Assembly: GCA_030037575.1 (NCBI GenBank)
Contig: JASHRB010000299.1
Location: 1-14,447, forward strand
DNA length: 14,447 nt
Direction: 5' to 3'
DNA from: Candidatus Sulfotelmatobacter sp.
Lineage (GTDB): Bacteria; Acidobacteriota; Terriglobia; Terriglobales; Acidobacteriaceae
The notes below the pieces were generated by a model. That model did not search any database. It was not told the origin of the DNA and saw only the letters and a list, made by a program, of their open reading frames with translations. Made by a program: the position numbers and the translations under genes. Of this stretch, positions 1-6,655 are shown piece by piece. Numbering within the stretch: the stretch's first letter is position 1; each line of letters opens with the position of its first letter.

Positions 1-1
1 G

Positions 2-43
2 ACGGAGGAGGAGACTTCGGGCAAGTTCTGGCGCGAATCATGA
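2..43 (+). CDS. Possible C-terminal tail of a gene entering from the left
   Basis: Reading from base 2, thirteen codons give TEEETSGKFWRES and then TGA. The composition (acidic, with one Trp, unlike the Arg/Pro/Gly-rich text of the shadow frames) looks like a real protein end. The gene would converge on the porin. Too little is present to name it, and thirteen open codons can occur by chance. No function is proposed. Confidence 0.3.
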   Translation, partial: TEEETSGKFWRES

Positions 44-170
44 GCGATCACCCAAACAGAACAGGGAGATTGCGCCTCCCGAGCCAAAGGCCGGAAGGCC
101 CCACCCGAGAGACTCCGCCAGGTGGTCCATGCCCGCGGAGATCCCTTCCGCCTGCTGAAGAAAGCGCGGG

Positions 171-192
171 CGCCCGGGGGGGACCCCGGGCG
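171..192. terminator. GC-rich hairpin between convergent gene ends
   Basis: CGCCCGGGG and CCCCGGGCG form a perfect 9-bp stem around a 4-base loop. It lies in the gap between the possible gene end at 43 and the porin stop codon at 259. There is no T-run on either side, so it is not a canonical intrinsic terminator. It may still block read-through between convergent genes, or it may be part of a repeat. Confidence 0.35.
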
Positions 193-258
193 GAGAAGCG
201 CTCCCCTTGGTCGCCCAGTTGCTCTCCTGGCCGATCCTGGCGGACAATGCGCGGGAAT

Positions 259-1827
259 TCAGAACTCGAAGTGAAGGCGGAAGCCGGGGAATAGGACGGG
301 CCCGCGGGCGCGATTGTAGCCGGGATTGTTGATGTGCTGCAGGTCGGGACCGATATAGAGACCGCGCCAGAGATGGGCGGTGTAATAGGACTCGACGATG
401 GTTTCGCGGCCGTAACTGAGGCTGCCGTCGCCGAGCAGGAAGCCGGAGCCGCCGTCTGCCAGATAAATCCGATGATCTTTGCAGATGCCGTTGCTGACCA
501 AGGCAAAGCCGGCGCGATCCTGATTGCGATGCCACCAAACGCCGTAGGCGCCCAGGCCGGCGGAGATGGTTTGATCGTCTTCCGTGTAGGCGAAAGATTC
601 GGTCTTGCCATTATCCCAGCCGAAGCGGGCGAAAGCGGCCAGATAGCGAGTGAGATTCTGCTGCAGATTGACGCCGAAGCCGTATTTGCGCGTGATATGC
701 CAGGGGTGGTCGGCGATCTCGGGGACGGGCGTAAGGCCGTCTTCAAAGTTGGCGACGGCGCCGCGATAGAGGCCCATGTTGGCGTCGTTGGTGTAAGCCA
801 GCAGACGGATGACTCCCTCCTTTTTCGGCATCAGGCCGCGGCGAAGTTCGAACTCGTAATTTTCGGCGTGGGCCTGCCACGGCCTCCAAACCAAGTTGAT
901 TCCGTTGGCCACCACCGGCATGAGGCCTTCGGCGAATCGCAGTCCCCAGTTGCGATCTTCGTAATCGGCGGTGAAACCGACGGTGTAGCCACGCGTGTCG
1001 GCGGCATAATCCCAGGCACCGTTGTTGTCGACGGTCCAGTTCATAAATTGATAATGCGTGTCCGAGCCGACGGTGTTGATGTCGAGAAAATCCGGCAGGC
1101 TGAATTTGCCCAAGCGCAGTTCCAGCCGGCGGCGCGGAAGTTCGTCGAAAAGAGAAAGAAAGCTGCGGTCGTTTTCGACTTTGTCTTGGCTGAGCGCGAT
1201 GACTTTGTGAATCATGCCCCGGGCGAAATAAGGCGCTTTGCTGAGGAGCGGGTTGCGGACGATATCGAGATCGGTGTTGCCGGCGAGCCCGAAGCCGGAG
1301 CTGAGAGCGAGACCGCCGGCTTCTTCGACATCGGCGAGAAACTCAAGAGAGTTGTTGACGCGCACGCCGGTGTAGACGGTGACCACGCGCGAAGTGGCGG
1401 ATTCGAAAATGGGACGCAGACTGTGGATGCCGCTGTAGGCTGCGGGAAATGAAGGATGAAACTGAAAGATGAAGTTGGCCTGGCCGGAGAGCCAGAAGTG
1501 GGTATTTTGGAAATGCGGGAAAAGCGTTTCAACGTCGGGAGGGGAAGGGGGATCGATGGGATCGGGCGCGGGGCTTTGCGGAGACGCGGATGGCGCCGGG
1601 AACGCGATGTGGAGAGACGATGGAGCGGGAGCGCCCGGCAAAGATGGCTCGGGTGGTGGCTGCTGGGTTGTCTGTTGGGCGGCGGCGGGAATCACGGCCG
1701 CCAGGAGCATGAGAGCAACGACCACCATGCACGAGACCGAACCCAGACGGCCGCCGCTGCCGCTCTCCGCTGGGGGATGGAAGGAAGCCGCGCAGGGCGG
1801 CAGGTTGAAAATGAAATTCAATTGCAT
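259..1827 (-). CDS. OprB-family carbohydrate-selective outer-membrane porin
   Basis: Predicted outer-membrane beta-barrel for passive uptake of sugars or other small solutes. The mid-section carries the recognisable OprB signature: GKFSLPDFLDINTVGSD, then FMNWTVDNNGAWDYAADTRGYTVGF, quoted here as two split pieces of one stretch. The chain ends in HFEF, and a C-terminal Phe is the usual barrel-assembly signal. A hydrophobic run (MVVVALMLLAAVIPAAAQQ) is an export signal, followed by a Pro-rich linker before the barrel. Length is about 522 residues from the ATG at 1827. The start is uncertain: a TTG at 1848 and an ATG at 1728 are also in frame, and none has a clear Shine-Dalgarno. From 1728 the protein would begin directly at the hydrophobic core. 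No sugar-transport or catabolic gene sits next to it, so the substrate cannot be inferred. The family call is firm, the specificity is not. Confidence 0.9.
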   Translation of the reverse strand: MQLNFIFNLPPCAASFHPPAESGSGGRLGSVSCMVVVALMLLAAVIPAAAQQTTQQPPPEPSLPGAPAPSSLHIAFPAPSASPQSPAPDPIDPPSPPDVETLFPHFQNTHFWLSGQANFIFQFHPSFPAAYSGIHSLRPIFESATSRVVTVYTGVRVNNSLEFLADVEEAGGLALSSGFGLAGNTDLDIVRNPLLSKAPYFARGMIHKVIALSQDKVENDRSFLSLFDELPRRRLELRLGKFSLPDFLDINTVGSDTHYQFMNWTVDNNGAWDYAADTRGYTVGFTADYEDRNWGLRFAEGLMPVVANGINLVWRPWQAHAENYEFELRRGLMPKKEGVIRLLAYTNDANMGLYRGAVANFEDGLTPVPEIADHPWHITRKYGFGVNLQQNLTRYLAAFARFGWDNGKTESFAYTEDDQTISAGLGAYGVWWHRNQDRAGFALVSNGICKDHRIYLADGGSGFLLGDGSLSYGRETIVESYYTAHLWRGLYIGPDLQHINNPGYNRARGPVLFPGFRLHFEF

Positions 1828-1942
1828 AATCAGAGACTGGCGCGGCAAAACGGCGATTCAGTAGCCGCGGTCCACCATTGCTGGTCACAGAGACCACAGC
1901 GCCGACCCGGCCTCGTGCTTTACGATGGCAAACCCCAGAGAG

Positions 1943-1956
1943 TTAACTATAGTTAA
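1943..1956. promoter_or_regulatory. 14-bp perfect palindrome on the porin -10 element (candidate operator)
   Basis: TTAACTATAGTTAA reads the same on both strands and covers the whole -10 hexamer of the porin promoter. It is followed by a further GTTAATTAAC-like run. A dimeric repressor bound here would block polymerase. The regulator is unknown; the AT-rich symmetry is generic, so this is inference. Confidence 0.45.
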
Positions 1957-1974
1957 TTAACCGAAATAAGACAA
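1946..1974 (-). promoter_or_regulatory. Sigma70-type promoter of the porin gene
   Basis: On the minus strand, TTGTCT (1974-1969) and TATAGT (1951-1946) are separated by exactly 17 bases. The surroundings are conspicuously AT-rich against a GC-rich background. Transcription would begin near 1939, giving a leader of about 110 bases to the ATG at 1827. Predicted from sequence only. Confidence 0.6.
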
Positions 1975-2509
1975 AAACAAGTTTCGAGCCGCGCCCGCAC
2001 AAGGACACGACCCGCTTGCGTGAAATTTATCGGCCTGGCTGAAGAACGCGACTCCCCCGGGAATGACCCCGGAGGTTGCGCGCTGTTTGCCAGCAGGCCG
2101 CATCGCTCGGCCAAACCACGCAGGCTAACAGCGTACGGCCGGCGGGTTAAAGCAGCGTTACAGAGGGCGGCGCGATTGTTCAGCCGTCCACTGCGCGCAC
2201 CGACGGCTGCCCTTGCTGCCGCCGACCACGAGCCCGATTCAGGCGCCGAGATTCCCCTTCGCGGTTTGACGCGGAGCGAACTGCAGCGAAGAATTGGCAG
2301 GCAGCTTGGCGCTGGGGCGGGATCGTCGCCATCGCCCGGGGCGGAGCCAGAACCGCGGTTCGAGGCCATTGTCATGCCCTCCTTTCGGTGAAAGGTTGAG
2401 CGCTGCATTCGATTTCAGCATGGGCGCCCGGGCGGCAAAAACGTTCGTAAAGGCCGCGGCGAAAAATTACAAACGCAGCCGCTGGATTCCGCCTTGGCTT
2501 TCTTATATC
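1975..2509. other. Long gap without a convincing gene
   Basis: Between the porin promoter and the regulator promoter I see no gene with recognisable protein content. The open frames here are Arg/Ser/Ala/Pro-rich and typical of GC-rich non-coding DNA. A fragment around 2038-2069 (GCGACTCCCCCGGGAATGAC) resembles the dispersed repeat found in other gaps. A strong Shine-Dalgarno-like AAGGAGG occurs on the minus strand at 2385-2379 before an ATG at 2375, but the encoded text is low-complexity. I recognise no riboswitch or structured RNA. Confidence 0.5.
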
Positions 2510-2524
2510 ATACCCCAGTATAGT
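2494..2524 (+). promoter_or_regulatory. Promoter of the CsoR-family regulator gene
   Basis: TTGGCT (2494-2499) and TATAGT (2519-2524) are separated by 19 bases, longer than the usual 17. The -10 lies inside the operator-like sequence at 2510-2526. The start codon follows 30 bases later. The long spacer lowers confidence. Confidence 0.4.
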
Positions 2525-2526
2525 AT
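2510..2526 (+). promoter_or_regulatory. FrmR/RcnR-type operator, probably autoregulatory
   Basis: ATACCCCAGTATAGTAT contains a C-tract flanked by inverted ATAC/GTAT arms. From memory, the enterobacterial frmR operator core is ATACCCCCCTATAGTAT, which differs at only two positions. CsoR/RcnR-family proteins recognise G/C-tracts flanked by such AT inverted repeats. Its position over the -10 of the regulator gene implies autorepression. The similarity is seen in the sequence; binding is inferred. Confidence 0.65.
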
Positions 2527-2554
2527 TGGCAGAAAAACAGCAGTGAGGTTAAAA

Positions 2555-2842
2555 ATGCAGGACAAGATTCTGGCGAACTCGAAGGAGAAACAAAAGCTGC
2601 TGTACCGCATTAAGCGGATACGCGGGCAGTTCGCCGCGGTGGAGCGCGCGCTGACGGCGGGCGACGAATGCGCAGACATATTGATGCTGCTGGCGGCCAT
2701 TCGCGGCGGGGTGAACGGCCTGATGGCGGAGATTCTGGAAGACCACATCCGGCTGCACATGATAAATCCGGAACATGGCATGGATTCCCCGGAGGAACTG
2801 GGAGAGGACTTGATTGGGCTGGTGCGCGCGTATTTGAAATAA
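2555..2842 (+). CDS. CsoR/RcnR/FrmR-family (DUF156) metal- or aldehyde-sensing repressor
   Basis: A 95-residue all-helical repressor that should bind DNA as a tetramer and release it on sensing metal or a reactive aldehyde. The start at 2555 is set by GAGG (2545-2548) six bases upstream and by the family's usual length. The frame stays open further upstream but that extension is not family-like. The core RIKRIRGQFAAVERAL, then AAIRGGVNGLMAEILEDHI and the C-terminal LVRAYLK closely resemble FrmR. Candidate ligands are Cys39, His64 and His68, matching Cys35, His60 and His64 of RcnR. The RcnR His3 and the FrmR Pro2 are absent. No efflux pump, formaldehyde dehydrogenase or copper chaperone lies downstream, so the effector gene must be elsewhere. 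The family is near certain, the inducer is open. Confidence 0.94.
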   Translation: MQDKILANSKEKQKLLYRIKRIRGQFAAVERALTAGDECADILMLLAAIRGGVNGLMAEILEDHIRLHMINPEHGMDSPEELGEDLIGLVRAYLK

Positions 2843-3205
2843 GGGGCGGGAGAGGCGGATCACGGTCGGGCAACCCGAGATGGCTCTTTGCCCTCGCGAT
2901 GACCGCGGTTTGGCGGGCTGGGTGACGGCCATCGAGCTTGCCATGTGCTCGAGATGATGGGGGAGGTGCGCGAAATTCCTCTGCTCGCAGGAGCAAGCCC
3001 GAGCCTTCGCATTACGCCTGGCAGGGTGCGATCAAGCTCATCAAGGAGCGGAGAATCAAAAAGGACAGCCCGGAGCCCCCGAAGCCGTCCCTGAACCCTC
3101 CCGGTTAGAAGGGCAACTAGTATGACCGAGGTTACCGGGGCGATGTTGCATAGAGATGGATAAGGCGTAAATATCTGGTTAATTCGGGGCGGAAATTGCG
3201 GCTGC
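2843..3205. other. Gap with a possible gene remnant
   Basis: No intact gene is evident. Codons from 3001 to the TAG at 3106-3108 read EPSHYAWQGAIKLIKERR and continue IKKDSPEPPKPSLNPPG. This looks more protein-like than the surrounding frames and ends in a stop, but I find no start or convincing upstream continuation in that frame. It could be the end of a decayed gene. The rest holds only a weak repeat-like stretch (CCCTCGCGATGACC near 2890-2903). Confidence 0.3.
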
Positions 3206-3211
3206 TATAGT
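3183..3211 (+). promoter_or_regulatory. Possible hemL promoter
   Basis: TATAGT at 3206-3211 with TTCGGG 17 bases upstream (3183-3188). The -10 is good and the -35 is weak. It would give a leader of about 110 bases that contains the repeat copy at 3257-3300. Confidence 0.35.
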
Positions 3212-3256
3212 GATCGGGGTTCCGGCGCCCTATGGGTGGTCGGCGCCCTCTCGCAT

Positions 3257-3300
3257 GAGATCCCTCGTCTGGCCTGGAGAAAGCGACTCCGCTGGGGATC
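3257..3300 (+). repeat. Dispersed short repeat, copy 1
   Basis: Begins GAGATCCCTCG and ends CGACTCCGCTGGGGATC. The 44-base unit matches the copy at 8202-8245 at 34 of 44 positions without gaps. The ends GATCCC and GGGGATC are inverted, so the transcript could fold. It sits in the hemL leader, 17 bases before the ribosome binding site. Confidence 0.6.
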
Positions 3301-3326
3301 AAGCCGACGGCGAAACAGGAGACTCC

Positions 3327-4640
3327 ATGCCACCGACAATCAGCAGAAAAGTTGAGGAATCGCGCCGGCTGCAGAAGCGCGCGGAGTCGATGATTCCGGG
3401 CGGAGTGAACTCGCCGGTGCGAGCGTTTGGCTCGGTGGGCGGAGAGCCTCCGTTTATTGTGCGCGGAAAGGGGTCGCGCATTGGGGATGCGGATGGAAAC
3501 GAATACATCGATTATGTGGGATCCTGGGGACCGCTGATTTTGGGCCATGCGGCGCCGGATGTGCTGGATGCGATTGTGAGCGCGGCGTGCAATGGCACCA
3601 GCTTTGGAGCTTCGACGCCTTCGGAAGCGGATTTGGCGGAGCTGGTGCTGGCGGCGTTTCCTTCGATGCAGAAGATCCGCTTCGTGAGTTCGGGCACGGA
3701 AGCGACGATGTCGGCGATACGGCTGGCCCGGGCGTTCACCAAAAGGAAATATGTGATCAAGTTTGAAGGCTGCTATCACGGGCACTCGGACGCGCTGCTG
3801 GTCAAAGCCGGATCGGGAGTGGCGACCCTGGGAATTCCCGGGTCGGCAGGGGTTCCCGAGGAGTTCACGCAGTTTACCCTGGCGCTGCCTTTCAACGACG
3901 CGCGGACGCTCGAGTTTGCCTTCCAGAAGTACAAACATCAGATTGCTGGCGTGATTGTTGAGCCGGTTGTGGGAAACATGGGGTGCGTTCCCGGGGCGGA
4001 TGATTTTCTGGTGGCGCTGCGGCTGATTACGGAGCGGGAAAGGTCGGTGCTGATTTTTGACGAAGTGATGAGCGGATTTCGCGTGGCCTATGGCGGGGCG
4101 CAGGAAGTTTATAACATTCGGCCGGATGTGACCACGCTGGGAAAAATTATTGGCGGAGGCTTGCCGGTGGGGGCCTACGGTGGGTCGAGCGAAATCATGA
4201 ATATGGTTGCCCCCCTGGGGCCCATGTATCAGGCGGGAACGCTCTCGGGAAATCCGCTGGCCATGGCTGCGGGATGCGCGATGTTGAAATCTCTGCGCGA
4301 GAAGAAGCCGGAGATTTATCCGCGGATGGAGCAGCTCGGCAGAGAACTGGTGGAGGGAGTGGGCGCAGCTGCGCAAGAGGCCGGCGTGCCCTTGTGCTGG
4401 AACCGCGTGGGATCGATGTTCACCTGGTTCTTCACGGCGGGACCGGTGACGGATTGGGAGTCGGCTTCGCAGGCGGACACGAACGCGTTTGGGAAATTTT
4501 TCCGGGCGATGCTGGATGCGGGAGTTTATTTGCCGCCATCGCAATTTGAGGCGGCATTTTTGAGCGCTGCGCACTCGGCGGAAGATGTGCAGCAGACCAT
4601 CGCAGCGGCCCAGCAGGCGATGGCCGCGGTGAAAGGATAG
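3327..4640 (+). CDS. hemL: Glutamate-1-semialdehyde 2,1-aminomutase
   Basis: Cytosolic PLP enzyme that converts glutamate-1-semialdehyde to 5-aminolevulinate, the last step of the C5 route to heme and other tetrapyrroles. Length is 437 residues, normal for the family. AGGAG at 3317-3321, five bases before the ATG at 3327, fixes the start; the frame is open upstream but runs through a repeat. Visible marks: [15 protein letters not shown] near residues 21-35, [15 protein letters not shown] at 121-135, the PLP-contact Asp in DEVMSGFR at 245-252, and the Schiff-base lysine Lys273 in [18 protein letters not shown]. These separate it from ordinary class III aminotransferases. It stands alone, with no other hem gene nearby, so regulation probably acts through its own promoter. 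The partner HemA (glutamyl-tRNA reductase) is not in the window. Confidence 0.97.
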   Translation: MPPTISRKVEESRRLQKRAESMIPGGVNSPVRAFGSVGGEPPFIVRGKGSRIGDADGNEYIDYVGSWGPLILGHAAPDVLDAIVSAACNGTSFGASTPSEADLAELVLAAFPSMQKIRFVSSGTEATMSAIRLARAFTKRKYVIKFEGCYHGHSDALLVKAGSGVATLGIPGSAGVPEEFTQFTLALPFNDARTLEFAFQKYKHQIAGVIVEPVVGNMGCVPGADDFLVALRLITERERSVLIFDEVMSGFRVAYGGAQEVYNIRPDVTTLGKIIGGGLPVGAYGGSSEIMNMVAPLGPMYQAGTLSGNPLAMAAGCAMLKSLREKKPEIYPRMEQLGRELVEGVGAAAQEAGVPLCWNRVGSMFTWFFTAGPVTDWESASQADTNAFGKFFRAMLDAGVYLPPSQFEAAFLSAAHSAEDVQQTIAAAQQAMAAVKG

Positions 4641-4686
4641 CTCTTCGCAAGACGGGCGGCCAGATTGCGCTCGGTCGCCAACAGGG

Positions 4687-4725
4687 TCCTTCGACTGCGG
4701 ATTTGCTCCCGCTCAGGGTGACCGA
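4687..4725 (+). repeat. Degenerate dispersed repeat in the hemL/deacetylase gap
   Basis: TCCTTCGACTGCGG followed by CCCGCTCAGGGTGACCG. It shares the layout (TCxxTCG ... CGCTxxGGGxTGAC) with the copies at 3257, 5670, 8202 and 11377 but is more diverged. It lies between two convergent genes. No canonical terminator with a T-run is visible in this gap. Confidence 0.4.
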
Positions 4726-4876
4726 GTGCGGGCGGCGGCGCCTCGGGAGCAGGATGGTTATGGCCACGAAGAAGATCCCACTCAGGATCGGAACGCCCGA
4801 CCCGGGGCCCCCTGACTGCGCAGAAGTGCCTGGAAAACGGCGGTTCGGCCCGCTCGCCGGGACAGAGTGAGCTCGA

Positions 4877-5593
4877 TCAGGGCTTGCTTAGCCCGGCCAT
4901 CATCTCCGGGATGGTCACGAAGTCGAATCCTTCCTTCTTATAGCGCGTGGCCAGGCGGTCGGCGGCGAGGATGGTTTGGGAGCGGTCGACACCGAGTTGC
5001 TTATGGCCGCCGTCGTGCAGCAGGATAACGTCTCCGCCGCGAATTCTTCTGGAGATTTTCCTTTCGATTTCGGCTGCGGGCGGGGCGTTCCAGTCGTAGC
5101 CGGTAATGCGCCACATAATGGGTTCGAAGCCGAGTTCGCGGGCCACGCGAAGAACCGCGGGGCGTCGTCCGCCGAAGGGCGGACGAAAAAGGTTGGAGTG
5201 TGCGCCCACCGCGTCTGCGATTGCCGAGCGGCAGTCGAGGAGTTCGCGGCGGATCTCGTTTTCGTTTTTGAAGATCAACAAAGGATGAGTGCAGGTGTGG
5301 TTGCCGATGGTGTGGCCGGCGTCGGAAATTTCCCGGGCGATTTTGGGGCGCTGCCTCACGTAGTCGCCGATCAGAAAAAAAGTTGCCTGAATGTTGTGTT
5401 GGGCGAGGACTTCGAGCAGCCGTCGAGTGTACGGATCGTTGGGGCCGTCGTCGAAGGTGACCGCGAGTTGACGCGAGCAACGCGGGTTTCCGGTGAAGGT
5501 CTTTCCGTACCACTGACCGGCGGGGGACATGGACTGATAGCCGGCGGCGACGGCGGCGGTGGCGGAGATCGCCGTGGCGGTGAGAGCAAGCAT
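4877..5593 (-). CDS. Polysaccharide deacetylase (NodB homology domain)
   Basis: Metal-dependent carbohydrate esterase family 4 enzyme that removes N- or O-acetyl groups from a polysaccharide such as peptidoglycan, chitin oligomers or an exopolysaccharide. The 238-residue chain is a short N-terminal hydrophobic stretch (1-18, no basic residues) plus one NodB domain. The motifs are intact: TFDDGP at 46-51 with catalytic Asp48 and metal Asp49, NHTCTHP at 98-104 with metal ligands His99 and His103, RPPFG at 137-141, and LLHDGG at 191-196 with His193. The hydrophobic start suggests export or membrane anchoring but is an atypical signal peptide. No Shine-Dalgarno precedes the ATG at 5593. Instead a -10-like TACAAT ends six bases before it, which suggests a leaderless transcript. 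Diverges from the kinase gene. The substrate cannot be told from sequence. Confidence 0.93.
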   Translation of the reverse strand: MLALTATAISATAAVAAGYQSMSPAGQWYGKTFTGNPRCSRQLAVTFDDGPNDPYTRRLLEVLAQHNIQATFFLIGDYVRQRPKIAREISDAGHTIGNHTCTHPLLIFKNENEIRRELLDCRSAIADAVGAHSNLFRPPFGGRRPAVLRVARELGFEPIMWRITGYDWNAPPAAEIERKISRRIRGGDVILLHDGGHKQLGVDRSQTILAADRLATRYKKEGFDFVTIPEMMAGLSKP

Positions 5594-5599
5594 GGAGGA

Positions 5600-5628
5600 A
5601 TTGTAAATTGTGGATCGCGGATTGTTGA
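5600..5628 (-). promoter_or_regulatory. Candidate leaderless promoter of the deacetylase gene
   Basis: On the minus strand, TCAACA (5628-5623) and TACAAT (5605-5600) are 17 bases apart. Only TCCTCC separates the -10 from the ATG, so transcription would start at or within a base of the start codon. This agrees with the absence of a ribosome binding site. Confidence 0.45.
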
Positions 5629-5669
5629 GCGCTGGATCCTTAGAGAAGGGTTCGAGGTTAGGCGCCGGC

Positions 5670-5716
5670 GAGACCCCTCGCTTCCCCGGGAAGCAGACGG
5701 CTGCGCTCGGGATGAC
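5670..5716 (+). repeat. Dispersed short repeat, copy 2
   Basis: Begins GAGACCCCTCG and ends GGCTGCGCTCGGGATGAC. Same layout as the other copies with a few inserted bases in the middle. It lies in the divergent gap between the deacetylase and the kinase, upstream of both predicted promoters. Confidence 0.55.
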
Positions 5717-5741
5717 AGGCCAGTGTTAACTTTTCGCGCAA

Positions 5742-5770
5742 TTGCCAGTGCGCGGTAGACAAGATATCCT
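5742..5770 (+). promoter_or_regulatory. Promoter of the deoxynucleoside kinase gene
   Basis: TTGCCA (5742-5747) and TATCCT (5765-5770) are 17 bases apart. Transcription would begin near 5777, leaving a leader of about 18 bases before the ATG at 5795. Confidence 0.55.
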
Positions 5771-5794
5771 GCGGGTTCCGAATATTGCGAGCCC

Positions 5795-6460
5795 ATGGCG
5801 AATCTTTTCGAGCTGCCGCGCTACATTGCAGTGGAAGGTCCGGTTCGAGTTGGGAAAAGCACGCTGGCGCGGATTTTGGCCGACAAGCTGAATGCACAGC
5901 GGGTGATCGAACCGGAAGCGAATCCGTTTCTGGGCGCATTTTACGAAGGCGAGCGCGGAGCGGCATTTCAGGCGCAGTTCACGTTTCTTGCGCAGCGCTT
6001 CGAACAACTGCTGGCGCTTGACCTGGGGCCGCAATCGCAGAGAACCGTGGTGGCAGATTACATTTTTGAAAAGGACAAACTTTTTGCTTGCCTCAATCTA
6101 ACGGATCAGGAACTTGACACGTACAACCGCTATTACAACTACTTTCGCGCGCAACTGCCGACGCCCGATCTTGTGATTTATTTACAGGCCACACCGGAGG
6201 TGCTGCGGAGACGGCTGAGAAAGAAGAATGCTCCGAGCGAACGTGCGGTGAGCGACGAATATCTGCAGGAAGTGGTGAAGGCGTACGAACACTTCTTCTT
6301 TCACTACACATCCTCGGACCTGCTGATTGTGAACACGTCGGACATAGATTTTGTCGACCGGAACGAGGATTTGCAGGAATTGCTGCGGAAGGTGAGCGAG
6401 CCGATCAAAGGGACGCAGTACTTCTTGCCGTTGGGCGGGCAGGAAGCGGTAGGAGCGTAG
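5795..6460 (+). CDS. Deoxynucleoside kinase-family protein
   Basis: Predicted to phosphorylate a deoxynucleoside (salvage of dA, dC, dG or dT) with ATP. At 221 residues it has the normal dNK length. The P-loop GPVRVGKST is at 15-23. Glu39 in the VIEPE segment fits the catalytic glutamate region. ADYIFEKDKLFA at 87-98 stands where the DRS/ERS motif of the family lies, with Tyr in place of Ser. The basic RRRLRKK stretch at 138-144 fits the LID arginines. The start has only a weak GCGAG ribosome site but matches the family N-terminus. The gene lies 195 bases upstream of panB on the same strand. In my recollection such kinases occur beside folK/panB/panC in several phyla, so a role tied to cofactor synthesis cannot be excluded. 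The family is clear, the substrate is not. Confidence 0.9.
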   Translation: MANLFELPRYIAVEGPVRVGKSTLARILADKLNAQRVIEPEANPFLGAFYEGERGAAFQAQFTFLAQRFEQLLALDLGPQSQRTVVADYIFEKDKLFACLNLTDQELDTYNRYYNYFRAQLPTPDLVIYLQATPEVLRRRLRKKNAPSERAVSDEYLQEVVKAYEHFFFHYTSSDLLIVNTSDIDFVDRNEDLQELLRKVSEPIKGTQYFLPLGGQEAVGA

Positions 6461-6562
6461 TCGTGGCTCCTGCTCGCATCCCACTTTCCCGCAACCCCGG
6501 CGAATGGGGGGACTCAGCGAAAACCAGAGGCAAAAGCGCCACCCCCGACTCGATACGGGGCC

Positions 6563-6591
6563 TCGACGAATTGGCGGGCTGGGATTAGAAT
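6563..6591 (+). promoter_or_regulatory. Possible panB promoter
   Basis: TCGACG (6563-6568) and TAGAAT (6586-6591) are 17 bases apart; the -35 matches the TTGACA consensus at four of six positions. Predicted start near 6598, leader about 58 bases. If real, panB can be expressed independently of the kinase gene. Confidence 0.4.
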
Positions 6592-6655
6592 AAGCCAAGC
6601 ATCGTGATGCTGACAGGCTCTATCCGGCTGGGCCGGAGGGGCACTGGAGGACAAG

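Noticed and set aside
334..1452. 372-codon open frame on the plus strand opposite the porin
   Set aside because: It is antisense to a porin with clear family motifs, has no family-like text, and reflects GC-rich codon structure.
1953..2375. Minus-strand frame with a strong AAGGAGG and ATG at 2375
   Set aside because: The ribosome site is attractive, but the protein is Arg/Ser/Ala-rich low-complexity with no recognisable domain; homologs would be needed to accept it.
2294..2554. Upstream extension of the CsoR-family frame
   Set aside because: The extension runs through the promoter and operator, is not family-like, and the ATG at 2555 has its own GAGG.
3132..4574. 480-codon open frame on the minus strand opposite hemL
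   Set aside because: Arg/His/Ser-rich text typical of the antisense of a GC-rich gene; hemL on the other strand is unambiguous.
4795..4815. GC palindrome CCGGGGCCCC near the deacetylase end as a terminator
   Set aside because: Very short, no loop or T-run; simple GC-rich composition explains it.
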